Numbered from the stretch's first letter, positions 24,284 to 33,574 are shown. The stretch is 53,173 nucleotides of DNA from an uncultured Bacteroidales bacterium (GCA_902801325.1 CADCHQ010000022.1:1-53173), one strand, 5' to 3'. Numbers and translations: made by a program. Notes: a model not told the origin generated them from the letters alone.

Positions 24284-25194
24284 GGCTTCAGTTTCTTGTA
24301 GATGTAGCGCACCACCTTACCCAGAGGCGTGTATCGGATGCCCCAGTCAGTGATGGCTTGTGCAAATTTAGCCTCAATGTCAGGGTTGGCTTCTGGGTGC
24401 TCAACCTTGCTTAACGGCAGGGGCTTTTGTTGTGGTTCACGGTCGAACTCGTACCATTGTAAGAGACTCCACGAACGGAAGTGTGTACCTTGCTGGAGTC
24501 CGATGTTCCTGACCATTGTTTGCCCAGGTGTCAGGCATAGTCCGTGGGCACGGTAGATGGCGAGTTCCCAGCAGATGTCCCAGGGAATAGGGCGTTTGTC
24601 GAGGCTCTGGAGGCAACGGAACACACCACCATATTGTATGCGGTTGAGGTCTTCTGCGGTTAATCCTTCGAGAGCCTCGTCACGTGTCTTGTAATGCTTA
24701 AAATGCCCATTCCATCGATCTTTCCATGTGCCCCAACCCCATCCGCTCATGTGAGGCGTGAAATAGAAAGGCGTGTCGGGAAGACTCAGGTTCGTGAAAC
24801 CCGCCACATGCATGATGCGTGGTTCGTCCTTATACAGGTCGAAAGCCTCGTTCATGTACTGGAGGTAGTATGGCGAGGTCACAATGTCGTCCTCCAATAC
24901 GATGATGCGGTCGTGTTCCTCGAATACCTGTGCAATGCCCTCTGTGATATTGCGCTCGAGATAGATGTTCTCGGGTCGGGCAATTAATTGGAACCCAGCG
25001 AAAGTTTTAGCAAACTCGCTCACCACCTTGCGAACCTCGTTTACCTGCTTCCACGAAGCATCGTCCTTACCCCCATCCGAGAAGACGTACACCTGCGTTT
25101 CACTGGCCAGTGTATTACGGGACAGTGCCTCCAGCGTGCGACGCGTATTGTCCGCCCGATTATATACAAAAAGAGCAACAGGAGCGTAGTTCAT
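24280..25194 (-). CDS. GNT-I-like glycosyltransferase
   Basis: A 304-residue GT-A protein. ALFVYNRADNTRRTLEALSRN (about 7-28), a VYVFSDGGKDD turn and the DxD-like VLEDDIVTSPYYLQYMNEA near residue 100 match the Bacteroidetes GNT-I/GT2-like hypothetical sugar transferases, which resemble eukaryotic GlcNAc-transferase I. First gene of the minus-strand operon. The ATG at 25194 lies only 4 bases after the predicted -7 box, so its mRNA may be leaderless. Confidence 0.85.
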   Translation of the reverse strand: MNYAPVALFVYNRADNTRRTLEALSRNTLASETQVYVFSDGGKDDASWKQVNEVRKVVSEFAKTFAGFQLIARPENIYLERNITEGIAQVFEEHDRIIVLEDDIVTSPYYLQYMNEAFDLYKDEPRIMHVAGFTNLSLPDTPFYFTPHMSGWGWGTWKDRWNGHFKHYKTRDEALEGLTAEDLNRIQYGGVFRCLQSLDKRPIPWDICWELAIYRAHGLCLTPGQTMVRNIGLQQGTHFRSWSLLQWYEFDREPQQKPLPLSKVEHPEANPDIEAKFAQAITDWGIRYTPLGKVVRYIYKKLKP

Positions 25195-25198
25195 GCAA

Positions 25199-25206
25199 CA
25201 AAGTTA
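25199..25206 (-). promoter_or_regulatory. -7 box touching the GNT-I-like start
   Basis: TAACTTTG (25206-25199, minus), then TTGC, then ATG at 25194. No good -33 element; a CTAATCT heptamer tract occupies the place. Confidence 0.55.
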
Positions 25207-25225
25207 CGAATAATTGTTGAAAATC

Positions 25226-25254
25226 CCTAATCTCTAATCTTTAATCCCTAATCT
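25226..25254. repeat. CTAATCT heptamer tract between divergent genes
   Basis: CCTAATCT, CTAATCT, TTAATCC, CTAATCT in tandem fill the space between two divergent -7 boxes. Confidence 0.8.
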
Positions 25255-25259
25255 TTTTG

Positions 25260-25267
25260 TACTTTTG
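25260..25267 (+). promoter_or_regulatory. -7 box touching the first acyltransferase start
   Basis: TACTTTTG followed by TGAGC and ATG (25273); start site would fall at or next to the ATG. Confidence 0.6.
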
Positions 25268-25272
25268 TGAGC

Positions 25273-26274
25273 ATGAAGACAAGAAATCACGCCTTCGACC
25301 TCCTGTGTGGACTATGTATTATTCGCATGGTCATGCTACATGTGGTGGGCATTTGTCACCTGCGAGGCGAGTATCACTTTGGTAAGTTGATGGCGTGGAC
25401 CTTCTTTTTCCTCTCTTTCTTCTTCTTTAAGGCAGGGTACTTCAATAAGACTGTATTGGGCGACTCTCTCTCGTTTGTGAAGGACAAGGCACGCAGACTA
25501 CTTATTCCGTACCTGATGTGGGGATTGATAGGAAACGCCGTATTCTTCGGTTTTATTTATGGTTGGCCGCATGTGTTTGGTGCGACATTACGGCACGTCA
25601 GTTGGAGTCATCTGTGGGAGCAAAGTCAGTTCTATGGCAATCCGCCTGTGTGGTTTCTGTTCAGTTTCTTTATGATGTATGTTGCTGTCCACTTTTGGCG
25701 GCGTTTCTTTCCCAGATTAAATTTCGTATGGCCCTTATTGCCATTGGTTAGTTACTGGCTTTATAAGCAAGGCAATCCCTTGTGGATGAGCCTAAGCAAT
25801 CTGCCGATGGGGGTGTTCTTCTTTGAATTGGGACATTGGTGGCATGAGTTGGAGAAACGGGTTCCTCGGGTCTGGTTCCTCGTCTTGTCGCTTTTGCTGG
25901 TACTCGTCTTCGTATATGGCAACCGATATTGGCATGGTGAGTACGATATGGCCCTTAACAAGTGGGTGCAACGCCCATGGGGAGCAATCTCGAACTCCGT
26001 ATGCATCTTGTGCGGTCTGTCGGGCGTCTTGCTTTCAATTCCTATGCGTCGAGTGCCTCTGCTTGGTTTTATCGGTGAACATTCAATGGTTTTCTTCGTT
26101 ATGCACTACCCTTTGATATACCTCTATCGCATGGGGATGATGGTGGCAGGAGTCAATATTCGTGGTCAGTGGTTACACGTGGGTCTTATCTTGGCACTCG
26201 TGTTCCCGATATGCCTCGCCTTGGTTTCTTATTTCGAGAAAATAGGATGGTTGAGTGGACGCTGGAGGAAATGA
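25273..26274 (+). CDS. Acyltransferase family 3 membrane protein (copy A)
   Basis: A 333-residue polytopic membrane protein of the acyltransferase_3 type with about 10 transmembrane segments. RNHAFDLLCGLCIIRMVMLHV at the start replaces the family RxxxxDxLRG..I...V.xxH motif, with His25 as probable catalytic base; KDKARRLLIPYLMWG follows. It adds acetyl or similar groups to glycans. The next gene (26345) is a close paralogue with the same opening (RNHAFD, CIIRMV), pointing to tandem duplication. GTG at 25267 is a less likely start because it overlaps the -7 box. Confidence 0.87.
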   Translation: MKTRNHAFDLLCGLCIIRMVMLHVVGICHLRGEYHFGKLMAWTFFFLSFFFFKAGYFNKTVLGDSLSFVKDKARRLLIPYLMWGLIGNAVFFGFIYGWPHVFGATLRHVSWSHLWEQSQFYGNPPVWFLFSFFMMYVAVHFWRRFFPRLNFVWPLLPLVSYWLYKQGNPLWMSLSNLPMGVFFFELGHWWHELEKRVPRVWFLVLSLLLVLVFVYGNRYWHGEYDMALNKWVQRPWGAISNSVCILCGLSGVLLSIPMRRVPLLGFIGEHSMVFFVMHYPLIYLYRMGMMVAGVNIRGQWLHVGLILALVFPICLALVSYFEKIGWLSGRWRK

Positions 26275-26332
26275 ATACGTGGGAGAAAGGACGATTTTTA
26301 TTTTTTAATTTTTCATATTTAATTAAAAGTAC

Positions 26333-26340
26333 TACCTTTG
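26333..26340 (+). promoter_or_regulatory. -7 box touching the second acyltransferase start
   Basis: TACCTTTG then CAAC and ATG (26345). Same geometry as copy A. The -33 region is AT-rich without TTTG. Confidence 0.6.
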
Positions 26341-26344
26341 CAAC

Positions 26345-27409
26345 ATGAACATCGCCAAACCACGCAATCACGCCTTTGACTTCTTGTGCGGCATCTGCAT
26401 TATCCGCATGGTAAGCCTTCATATCATGGCCTTTTGTGGTCATGCAGACGACGATTGGTGGCGTGAAGTGATGCAGTGGACCTACTATTTCATGTCGTTC
26501 TTCTTCTTCAAGGCAGGCTATTTCAACAAAAGTGTCTTGGGCGATAGTAGGCAATATTGTAAGGATAAGGCCAAGCGACTGCTTATCCCTTATCTGACAA
26601 CTGGCTTGCTGGGTGGTGCGGTTTATTTCTCATTCCTACCTTTCCTGATACAGCGTTTCCATAATCCCATTGAACCTCTTGAGTGGCCTCATGTGTGGGA
26701 AAACGGCAGTTTCTATGGCAACAATCCTACATGGTTCCTGATAAGTTTCTTTGCGGCGTACATCCTGATTCATTTTCTTGAGAAGGGACGTCATAAGCTG
26801 TTCGACGGGTTTTCCCCAGATGTCAGCCATTGGTCGTCGTTGCTCTACTTCGGATTCCCCTTTGTTTCGTATTGGCTGTTTACGCTGAAGAACCCCCTGT
26901 GGCTTAGTCTGAACAACGTGTTCATGGGAATTTTCTTCTTCGAACTTGGTCGTGCGTGGAGTCGAATTATAGGGCGATGGAGTCAGGAAAGAACCATCCA
27001 TGTGTCGATAGCCCTGATACTCTTTTTCATTGCCAGCAATTTCGTGTTCCACGATGCTTCGTATGTGATGTCGAACAATAAGTTTACGGGCAACGTCTTC
27101 ATTACCCTAATCAATATTACCACCATATTGTGCGGCCTCTCGGGCTTGCTCATTGCTACGCACCTGCCCCGCGTTCCAGTCATCAACTTCATAGGCGAGC
27201 ACTCTATGGTCTTCTTCGTCAGTCACTATCCGATGCTGTACTACTACAAGTTTATGCACTTGTGTTTCGGACGAAGCATATTTGGCAGATACGATGATGT
27301 CTTAATCCTCATCCCCGTCATATTCATTATTTGTGCTTGGCTCGTGCCTTACATCGAGCGAATACCTTGGCTTAGCGGCAGGTGGCCAAAGAAAGTTGAA
27401 AGTCGATAA
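26345..27409 (+). CDS. Acyltransferase family 3 membrane protein (copy B)
   Basis: A 354-residue paralogue of copy A. Shared blocks include RNHAFDFLCGICIIRMVSLH, FFFFKAGYFNKSVLGDS, KDKAKRLLIPYL, GVFFFELG-type and GEHSMVFFV..YP, so divergence is moderate. Catalytic His is in SLHIMAFCG. It ends in a heptamer-like GAAAGTTGAAAG tract that supplies the last codons (KKVESR) and runs into the start of the LicD gene. Likely O-acetylation or acylation of the polysaccharide. Confidence 0.87.
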   Translation: MNIAKPRNHAFDFLCGICIIRMVSLHIMAFCGHADDDWWREVMQWTYYFMSFFFFKAGYFNKSVLGDSRQYCKDKAKRLLIPYLTTGLLGGAVYFSFLPFLIQRFHNPIEPLEWPHVWENGSFYGNNPTWFLISFFAAYILIHFLEKGRHKLFDGFSPDVSHWSSLLYFGFPFVSYWLFTLKNPLWLSLNNVFMGIFFFELGRAWSRIIGRWSQERTIHVSIALILFFIASNFVFHDASYVMSNNKFTGNVFITLINITTILCGLSGLLIATHLPRVPVINFIGEHSMVFFVSHYPMLYYYKFMHLCFGRSIFGRYDDVLILIPVIFIICAWLVPYIERIPWLSGRWPKKVESR

Positions 27410-28216
27410 TTGAAGTTGAAAGTGAACCAGGAAGAGCTTAGAGCGAAATACAATCCTGAAGGTTCGTTGCTCAGGCAGATGCAAGAGCGCATGCTTCATG
27501 TATTTCAGGCCATCGATGCTATTTGTCAACGGCACGGCATTCCTTATTGGCTATCGGGAGGTTCCATGCTTGGTGCTGTGCGCCATCAAGGTTTTATACC
27601 TTGGGACGACGACCTAGACTTGGAAATGCTTAGACCCGATTTCGAACGCTTGATGAAGATACTGCCTGAGGAATTGCCCGACGACATGGTTTTGCAATGG
27701 CATACGACAGACCCAAACTATTTCTTCCAGTACGCGAAAGTAAGAGACCGAAACAGTGAACTATACGAACGCAATGGCTATGATCGCGTGTGGAAGGAAC
27801 ATGGCATATACGTCGACATCTTCCCGCTTGAGCGCATGCCACGCTGGATTCATAAGCTCTCTCTCCTTACCTTCGGACATACTTATAAGATGATCAGGAC
27901 TGCCGATAATCCCGAAAAGGCGATGCGAAGCGTTCGCATGTTGGCAAACCTGAATCGTGGTTTTGTCTTCCCAGTGCTACGATTCCTGGCTCGTATTTTC
28001 CCCTCTCGGTACTATGACTTTGCAATGGGCATTCCTTACTTCCAGAAAAGTCCTAAGGAAGATTTCCTTCCAGTACGTCGTGTGCCTTTTGAACAAGTGA
28101 CAGCACCCATCATGAAGGAGGCAGAAAAGTGCTTAGCTTATAGGTATGGCGACTACATGCGCTTGCCCGATAATCCCGGCGCACAGTACCATGCCGATGA
28201 TGTTGAGATACATTGA
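27410..28216 (+). CDS. LicD-family phosphotransferase
   Basis: A 268-residue protein of the LicD/fukutin family, which transfers phosphocholine or similar groups to glycans. PYWLSGGSMLGAVRHQGFIPWDDDLDLEML (about 45-75) is the family hallmark with the metal-binding DDD. The preceding EELRAKYNPEGSLLRQMQ also fits the family, so I start at TTG 27410, directly after the previous stop; GTG 27422 is an alternative. No ATG is available upstream of the conserved part. It closes the plus-strand set and faces the GT14 gene. Confidence 0.87.
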   Translation: MKLKVNQEELRAKYNPEGSLLRQMQERMLHVFQAIDAICQRHGIPYWLSGGSMLGAVRHQGFIPWDDDLDLEMLRPDFERLMKILPEELPDDMVLQWHTTDPNYFFQYAKVRDRNSELYERNGYDRVWKEHGIYVDIFPLERMPRWIHKLSLLTFGHTYKMIRTADNPEKAMRSVRMLANLNRGFVFPVLRFLARIFPSRYYDFAMGIPYFQKSPKEDFLPVRRVPFEQVTAPIMKEAEKCLAYRYGDYMRLPDNPGAQYHADDVEIH

Positions 28217-28240
28217 TTAAGCCCTTAGGCTTTATTGCTA

Positions 28241-28315
28241 TCGAACCTATATTCGATTGTCCTCGAACCTATATTCGATTGCCTTCGAACCTATGTTCAA
28301 TTGTCCTCGAACCTA
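28241..28315. repeat. 22-bp tandem repeat (3.4 units)
   Basis: TCGAACCTATATTCGATTGTCC at 28241, with copies at 28263 and 28285 and a partial at 28307, between convergent genes. Just upstream AAGCC-CTTA-GGCTT (28219-28232) may be a weak terminator. A related array stands at 42953-43190. Confidence 0.9.
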
Positions 28316-29254
28316 GGCTTTCTTCCGCTCTTCGTTAATCAGTCTTATTACGCCGTCACTGATTCCACTGAGGAATTTGCGGGCAAACATGCGACCGCTT
28401 GCTTTCATGGCAGGCAGATCCTCTGCGGTCATCACTTTGATGACGGGGTCGTAAATGATAAAGTGAAGCGGAGTAAGAGCGTCAAGACCCGGGTATTCGC
28501 CTTTCGTTAGGATGCATCGTGGTGCCCACTTAGGCGAGTTGAAAGCAATGGTTTGTATGACCGTCTCGGCTTGTCCGAAACTGTCGCTGAAGTAACGCCT
28601 GATTTCTGGGCTTTGCTTGTAAGTGTCTACCACATAGCGAGCCAAATCTTCACTGATACACCACCAAGCCGAACCCTTGTACAAGTTCCATTGTCCGTAC
28701 TTTATCTTAATGGAAAGATCCTTCCTGTGCCCAATGATTTCCAGAGCCTTACGGCAGACGATGCTCAACCTTTGATTCCATTTGTTACTGAACAAACGGA
28801 ATAGTGGACGGCTTAGTGTATAGAGCTTGTATTGTTGCCCCTTGATGTAAGGGGTATTCATGTTAATGCCTTGCAGAATCTCCTTGTCGCCTTGTGCTTC
28901 GAGCCATTGTGTGATGCGTTCGTTGCTCCATAGGGGATAGTCCATACCAGAGAGGAAGAAAATCCGATCGAAATGGCGTGGGTGGTAGATTGCCGCCTTG
29001 AGGAGTTCCATCTGATATTCCACCTCGATGAGTGTACCCCAACGCACGTCGATGCGCTTCCCAGTATAGGGCGAGTTCTTATCCTTTTCTCCGATGAAAT
29101 GGACGTTTTTTGCATTCATGTGAGCCTTAAATGGACGTATGTCCGACTTCTTGTCGATGTGGACAAAGAACTCTGCATCCGGGTGCAAGGCTTTAATGAG
29201 TCGTGCCAACTGGGGGGCATCGGTGTGGGCAGATATAAGATAGGCGATATTCAT
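28313..29254 (-). CDS. GT14 (core-2/I-branching type) glycosyltransferase
   Basis: A 313-residue protein. MNIAYLISAHTDAPQLARLI plus FFVHIDKKSD and RIFFLSGMDYPLWSNERI and SAWWCISEDLARYVVD are the blocks of the beta-1,6-N-acetylglucosaminyltransferase-like GT14 family, frequent in Bacteroidetes capsule loci. It overlaps the upstream acyltransferase by 4 bases, so it is the last gene of the upxY operon. Its 3' end reaches into the 22-bp repeat array. Metal-independent activity is expected for this family. Confidence 0.9.
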   Translation of the reverse strand: MNIAYLISAHTDAPQLARLIKALHPDAEFFVHIDKKSDIRPFKAHMNAKNVHFIGEKDKNSPYTGKRIDVRWGTLIEVEYQMELLKAAIYHPRHFDRIFFLSGMDYPLWSNERITQWLEAQGDKEILQGINMNTPYIKGQQYKLYTLSRPLFRLFSNKWNQRLSIVCRKALEIIGHRKDLSIKIKYGQWNLYKGSAWWCISEDLARYVVDTYKQSPEIRRYFSDSFGQAETVIQTIAFNSPKWAPRCILTKGEYPGLDALTPLHFIIYDPVIKVMTAEDLPAMKASGRMFARKFLSGISDGVIRLINEERKKA

Positions 29255-30324
29255 TGTCTTCCGAATAAATATTGGCGGAATAGGGGACTTATGCGTAGAA
29301 TCTGACTGATGAGCAGGCAGAAGGCAATGACTATGAGAGCTACAGAGAAGGAGGTTACGACTTCCAGTACGAAGTTAGGACGGTTCTGGTTAAGCCACTG
29401 TCCTACTTGGGGTAAGCGTGGGAGTAGAATGTAGTGGAGGAGATAAACGTCGAGTGTGCGTACACCGATGTACTGTAGTGTACGCCCTATAAACCGTTCT
29501 TGAGTGAACCACGACTGATAGTTGCGGAAGAAGATTACTACCATCGAGAGTAAAGTGAACATTGCGATGGTACGAGGCAGGTTTGTCCATTCGAAACGAC
29601 AGAAGTGCCACCGGAATATATCGGCACACGCAAGGAAGGCTATCAGTGTGAGAAGAGGATAAAACCACGATGAATCCGCCACTTTTTGCGCTTGGTCCCA
29701 ATATCTATGGACTAGATTTCCAAAGAGGAAGAAGGGTAGGAAATTCATTGTCTTCACAAGACTGGAATATCGGAAGAAGAGGTCTTTGTGGTACGAGATG
29801 CTTGGTTGGTAGAGTGTCTCGTAGACGATAAGGCTGACGACGAATAACACCCATATGGCCCAATGTCGCCCTCTTGAATTTTCAATCTTGAATTTAGAAT
29901 TGACCAGCTCTTGCACCATGCATGTTAGATAGTAGATGATGAACATGTGGAGCAGCACCCAAGTAAACCAGTATCCTCCCTTGGTCGGACTCTTCATGCA
30001 ATACTCAAAGGAACCCCAGAACTCGGGCCTCCTAAGTATGATGAAGACGCATAGGAACACCAAAGCAGGCAAGACCTGAATCTTAATCTTCTTCCATGTT
30101 AGTCGGAGTGCATTGGGCCATGTCCACTCGAAACTTGCTTTGTAAGCCAGGAAACCACTTACAAAGAAGAAGAGTGGCATGCGGAACAGGACGAAGAAAG
30201 GCAACGAGGAACTGGTCTTCTCACTCAGCCCAAACGACATCTGAGCCACATGATATGCCACGACAAGTATCATCGTCAGGCCTCGCATGGCGTCTAACCA
30301 TTCAAGTCTCGTCCCTTTATTCAT
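29251..30324 (-). CDS. Acyltransferase family 3 membrane protein (copy C)
   Basis: A 357-residue membrane protein starting RLEWLDAMRGLTMILVVAYHV, the classical acyltransferase_3 opening with the R..D..RG and H motif, and LFFFVSGFLAYK. About ten transmembrane segments follow. It differs clearly from copies A and B. Residues VNSKFKIENSRGR near 140 come from a heptamer-like tract (29873-29902), again an in-frame repeat insertion, here in a loop. It overlaps both neighbours (4 and 8 bases). Confidence 0.88.
   Translation of the reverse strand: MNKGTRLEWLDAMRGLTMILVVAYHVAQMSFGLSEKTSSSLPFFVLFRMPLFFFVSGFLAYKASFEWTWPNALRLTWKKIKIQVLPALVFLCVFIILRRPEFWGSFEYCMKSPTKGGYWFTWVLLHMFIIYYLTCMVQELVNSKFKIENSRGRHWAIWVLFVVSLIVYETLYQPSISYHKDLFFRYSSLVKTMNFLPFFLFGNLVHRYWDQAQKVADSSWFYPLLTLIAFLACADIFRWHFCRFEWTNLPRTIAMFTLLSMVVIFFRNYQSWFTQERFIGRTLQYIGVRTLDVYLLHYILLPRLPQVGQWLNQNRPNFVLEVVTSFSVALIVIAFCLLISQILRISPLFRQYLFGRQ
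29873..29902. repeat. Heptamer-type tract inside acyltransferase C
   Basis: Minus strand AATTCTAAATTCAAGATTG then AAAATTCAAG, same style as the intergenic TGAATTx tracts. Confidence 0.7.
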
Positions 30325-31771
30325 CTTGGTCGTTTATTTTAGAATGATGAAAGAGATAAGCAATGCTTTCGCGCATAATCTTTGCTCCACTCAGCCACAT
30401 GACTCCGGCATAGAGGGCTGCAGCAATCAGTATTTTGCTCACGAGCAACAGCCACAGGTTCGATATACCACGTGTTATCCACCAAGTGACAACCATTACC
30501 AATACGGTGAAGACAAGGAAGGGAATAATGTCGCACAGGACATCCCACAAGCGAAGCCCTACCAACCGGTGGGCAAACCATTGCCATACGAACAGCCACA
30601 AAATGTTGATGGTGATGAAGAACACAACCATTGTCTTAAGACCCAGCGGATGGAGAGCAATGAGCCCTATCCACACCAGTACACACAAGACAACCGTGTT
30701 CCATAGGTTGATATCCGAACGCCCTTGGCTGATAGTAAGATTGCTGTAGAGGGTTGTAATAGGAAAGAAAGCACCATAAACTGAAAGCATGCTCAACAGC
30801 AGAGCGCTCTCCAGCCATTTCTCTCCAGCGGCAATGAGCAAGAACTCGCGAGCAATGAGTCCCAAGCCCAACATGGCCGGGAAAGAGATAAAGCACACGA
30901 AACGCAACATCTTGCGAAACACATGGCGGTATCGTTCCTGATCGTCGCGAACACGAGTGAGAACGGGTTGTGCCACGTCTTGAATCATGCCATTGACGGT
31001 GTTGATGCCCATGTCGTCCCACTTGCGTGCATTGGAGTAAACACCTGCGGAGTGAGCACCATAGAAACGACCGAGAAGAACTCCGAAAGCATGGGCGTTG
31101 AGATTGTTGAAAAGGTTCTGTAACAGCAACTTACTGCTGAAGCCAAACATCTCTCGGATAGGTTTGAGGTCAATCGTAAGTGTCGGACGCCATGATGAGT
31201 AGAACCAAGCCATGAGGGCTATGACAAGGATAAAAAGCACCTGTTGGGTAGCCAAAGCCCAATAGGAAAAATCGTTCCAAGCCATTAAGACTCCCACTGT
31301 TCCTGATATCAAGAGTGCCACGATGGCCATAATTGCCATTTCCTTGTTCCTTAAGTGAATGAACAGATAAGCCCTTTGAACTATACCGAAACTAGAAATA
31401 AGGAAACCTAAGAAAAGATAGCGGGAAAGCCACAGCAAATTTGGCTCGTTGTAGAACCATACGATAAGTGGTGCTGCAAAGAACAGGATGAGATAGAGCA
31501 ATGCCGACACGCCGATGTTGAACCAAAAGACGGCATTGTAGTCGCGATGAGAAGGTTCACGAAGATTGCAAAGAGCGGCACGGAATCCGCACTCCTGTAC
31601 TGTGCTGGCAATGTTGGCAAACACCATAAGCATGGCTATATTACCATAGTCTTTGGGAGTAAGAATTCGAAGGAACATGATGCCGAAAACGGCATTGAGC
31701 ACTTGAGTCATGCCGTTGTTCACCATACCCCACATGAGGCCTTTGGCAGTGCGCTCCTTCAGTGTCGCCAT
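30317..31771 (-). CDS. Wzx-type oligosaccharide flippase
   Basis: A 484-residue polytopic protein of the MATE/PST family with about 12-14 transmembrane segments. The start TAKGLMWGMVNNGMTQVLNAV and FLRILTPKDYGNIAMLMVFANIA are the family blocks. It translocates the lipid-linked repeat unit across the inner membrane. The gene starts 3 bases after ugd and overlaps the acyltransferase by 8 bases. No Wzy polymerase is recognisable in the window. Confidence 0.92.
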   Translation of the reverse strand: MATLKERTAKGLMWGMVNNGMTQVLNAVFGIMFLRILTPKDYGNIAMLMVFANIASTVQECGFRAALCNLREPSHRDYNAVFWFNIGVSALLYLILFFAAPLIVWFYNEPNLLWLSRYLFLGFLISSFGIVQRAYLFIHLRNKEMAIMAIVALLISGTVGVLMAWNDFSYWALATQQVLFILVIALMAWFYSSWRPTLTIDLKPIREMFGFSSKLLLQNLFNNLNAHAFGVLLGRFYGAHSAGVYSNARKWDDMGINTVNGMIQDVAQPVLTRVRDDQERYRHVFRKMLRFVCFISFPAMLGLGLIAREFLLIAAGEKWLESALLLSMLSVYGAFFPITTLYSNLTISQGRSDINLWNTVVLCVLVWIGLIALHPLGLKTMVVFFITINILWLFVWQWFAHRLVGLRLWDVLCDIIPFLVFTVLVMVVTWWITRGISNLWLLLVSKILIAAALYAGVMWLSGAKIMRESIAYLFHHSKINDQDE

Positions 31772-31774
31772 AGA

Positions 31775-33019
31775 TTAGTCGCGGCGGAAAATATCACGAG
31801 TATAGACCTTCTCCTTGACGTCGTCGAGGCAAGTGTCATAGCGGTTGGCAATGATGGCTTGGGCTTCCTGCTTGAAAGCCTGGATGTCGTTGACCACACG
31901 ACTGCCAAAGAAGGTGGAACCATCTGGCAGGGTTGGTTCGTAAATAATGACCTCAGCACCTTTTGCCTTGACGCGTTTCATTACGCCTTGAATGGAAGAT
32001 TGGCGGAAGTTGTCGGAGTTCGACTTCATGGTCAGGCGGTAAACGCCAATGACGCAGTGACGCTCGTGGTTGGGGTCATAGTCGCCACGATTGTAATAGT
32101 CGTAATATCCGGCCATGTGCAGGACACGGTCGGCAATAAAGTCCTTGCGCGTTCGGTTCGACTCCACGATAGCCGTCATCATGTTCTGAGGCACATCGGC
32201 ATAGTTGGCCAGAAGTTGCTTGGTGTCTTTGGGCAGACAATAGCCTCCATAGCCGAATGACGGGTTGTTGTAGTGCTGGCCGATACGTGGATCGAGGCTT
32301 ACACCTTGGATGATGTCCTGTGTGGATAGTCCCTTGGCTTCCGCGTATGTATCCAATTCATTAAAGTATGATACGCGTAAAGCCAGATAGGTGTTGGCAA
32401 ACAGCTTTACAGCTTCGGCCTCGGTAAGTCCCATGAACAGGGTGGGGATGTCTTCCTTTATAGCACCCTCTTGCAGGAGGTCGGCAAAGTCGCGTGCAGC
32501 CTTCTCCAGTCGTTCGTCTCCTTCCGGACGACCTACTATAATACGACTTGGGTAGAGATTGTCATACAGAGCCTTTGACTCACGCAAGAATTCGGGACTG
32601 AACAAGATGTTGTCCGAACGATAACGCCGTCTCACGCTCTCTGTGTATCCTACAGGAATGGTGGATTTGATGATCATGATGGCATTGGGATTCACTTCCA
32701 TGACCAGTTCGATGACTTCCTCCACATGACTGGTATCAAAATAGTTGCGGACGGGGTCGTAGTTGGTTGGTGCTGCAATGACAACAAATTCTGCCTCGCG
32801 ATAAGCCTCTCGTCCGTCGAGTGTGGCTGTGAGGTTCAGGGTTTTTTCCGCAAGGTATTGCTCGATGTATTCGTCTTGAATGGGCGATTTCCTCTGGTTG
32901 ATGAGATCTACTTTCTCAGGAATCACGTCAACAGCCTTTACTTCATTGTTTTGTGCCAACAGTGTGGCGATGGACAATCCCACATATCCTGTTCCGGCAA
33001 CAGCTATCTTCCTGTTCAT
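31775..33019 (-). CDS. ugd: UDP-glucose 6-dehydrogenase type nucleotide-sugar dehydrogenase
   Basis: A 414-residue dehydrogenase. The NAD loop [10 protein letters not shown] at residues 8-17, the AAPTNYD block, [17 protein letters not shown] and the catalytic cysteine in [14 protein letters not shown] (about residue 255) show the UDP-glucose/GDP-mannose dehydrogenase family. It probably makes UDP-glucuronate for the polysaccharide; another UDP-hexose substrate cannot be excluded. Position after upxY is typical for capsule operons. Confidence 0.9.
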   Translation of the reverse strand: MNRKIAVAGTGYVGLSIATLLAQNNEVKAVDVIPEKVDLINQRKSPIQDEYIEQYLAEKTLNLTATLDGREAYREAEFVVIAAPTNYDPVRNYFDTSHVEEVIELVMEVNPNAIMIIKSTIPVGYTESVRRRYRSDNILFSPEFLRESKALYDNLYPSRIIVGRPEGDERLEKAARDFADLLQEGAIKEDIPTLFMGLTEAEAVKLFANTYLALRVSYFNELDTYAEAKGLSTQDIIQGVSLDPRIGQHYNNPSFGYGGYCLPKDTKQLLANYADVPQNMMTAIVESNRTRKDFIADRVLHMAGYYDYYNRGDYDPNHERHCVIGVYRLTMKSNSDNFRQSSIQGVMKRVKAKGAEVIIYEPTLPDGSTFFGSRVVNDIQAFKQEAQAIIANRYDTCLDDVKEKVYTRDIFRRD

Positions 33020-33022
33020 ATT

Positions 33023-33574
33023 TTATATCTCGTTGCTTGATAAAACATCTATTTGTTTGGGCGAAATCTGTATGGCCAGTGCCAGCACACCCTCAATTTG
33101 AATAACAAACTGACGATTTCTTCGTCCTACTATCTTCTGGAATGTTCCCTTTGTTCCCTCGAAAGGTCCACTCGTTACTACTACTCGCGTGCCAGGAGTA
33201 AGTATAGTAGTCTCGGCATCGATGTATTCCGCAGTATCGTCAACAAGGGAAGACACGCGTATGAACTCCTCCATCTGATTGTCTGGGACGATGATGGGTT
33301 TGCGTCCTCCACCAGGCACTGGAGAGCACATGTACTGAATGTAAGTGCGTCTGCGCTTAAATTCCTGAATAAAAGGTTGGGAACAGTGTACAAAAAACAA
33401 GCTGTTCACGGCAGGTGTCTCTACTCGTTTCATTCGTTCGCCTACTTTGCGCTTTGTCCATCGCATAGGGATGAAGACCTCTGCACCTGCTCCTGTCAAC
33501 TCGTCACGAGCCTTTAGCTCGCGTCGGTATGTAGCTCTCATGGCAAACCAATGTAATGTGTCTGTCGTATCCAC
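33023..33574 (-). CDS. upxY: UpxY-type transcription antiterminator (NusG-like)
   Basis: A 183-residue NusG-family protein. HWFAMRATYRRELKARDEL is the NGN-domain start, VFIPMRWTKRK and LFVHCSQPFIQEFKRRR follow, and the KOW-like VVVTSGPFEGTKGTFQKIVGRRNRQFV stands at about 130-160. UpxY proteins let RNA polymerase pass terminators in their own polysaccharide operon in Bacteroides. The start is GTG 33574; an in-frame ATG at 33541 would cut into the NGN domain. Only 54 bases separate it from tRNA-Pro and no promoter is visible in them. Confidence 0.9.
   Translation of the reverse strand: MDTTDTLHWFAMRATYRRELKARDELTGAGAEVFIPMRWTKRKVGERMKRVETPAVNSLFFVHCSQPFIQEFKRRRTYIQYMCSPVPGGGRKPIIVPDNQMEEFIRVSSLVDDTAEYIDAETTILTPGTRVVVTSGPFEGTKGTFQKIVGRRNRQFVIQIEGVLALAIQISPKQIDVLSSNEI

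Noticed and set aside
28241..28315. CRISPR array
   Set aside because: Units are contiguous without unique spacers and no cas gene is near; the same applies to 42953-43190.
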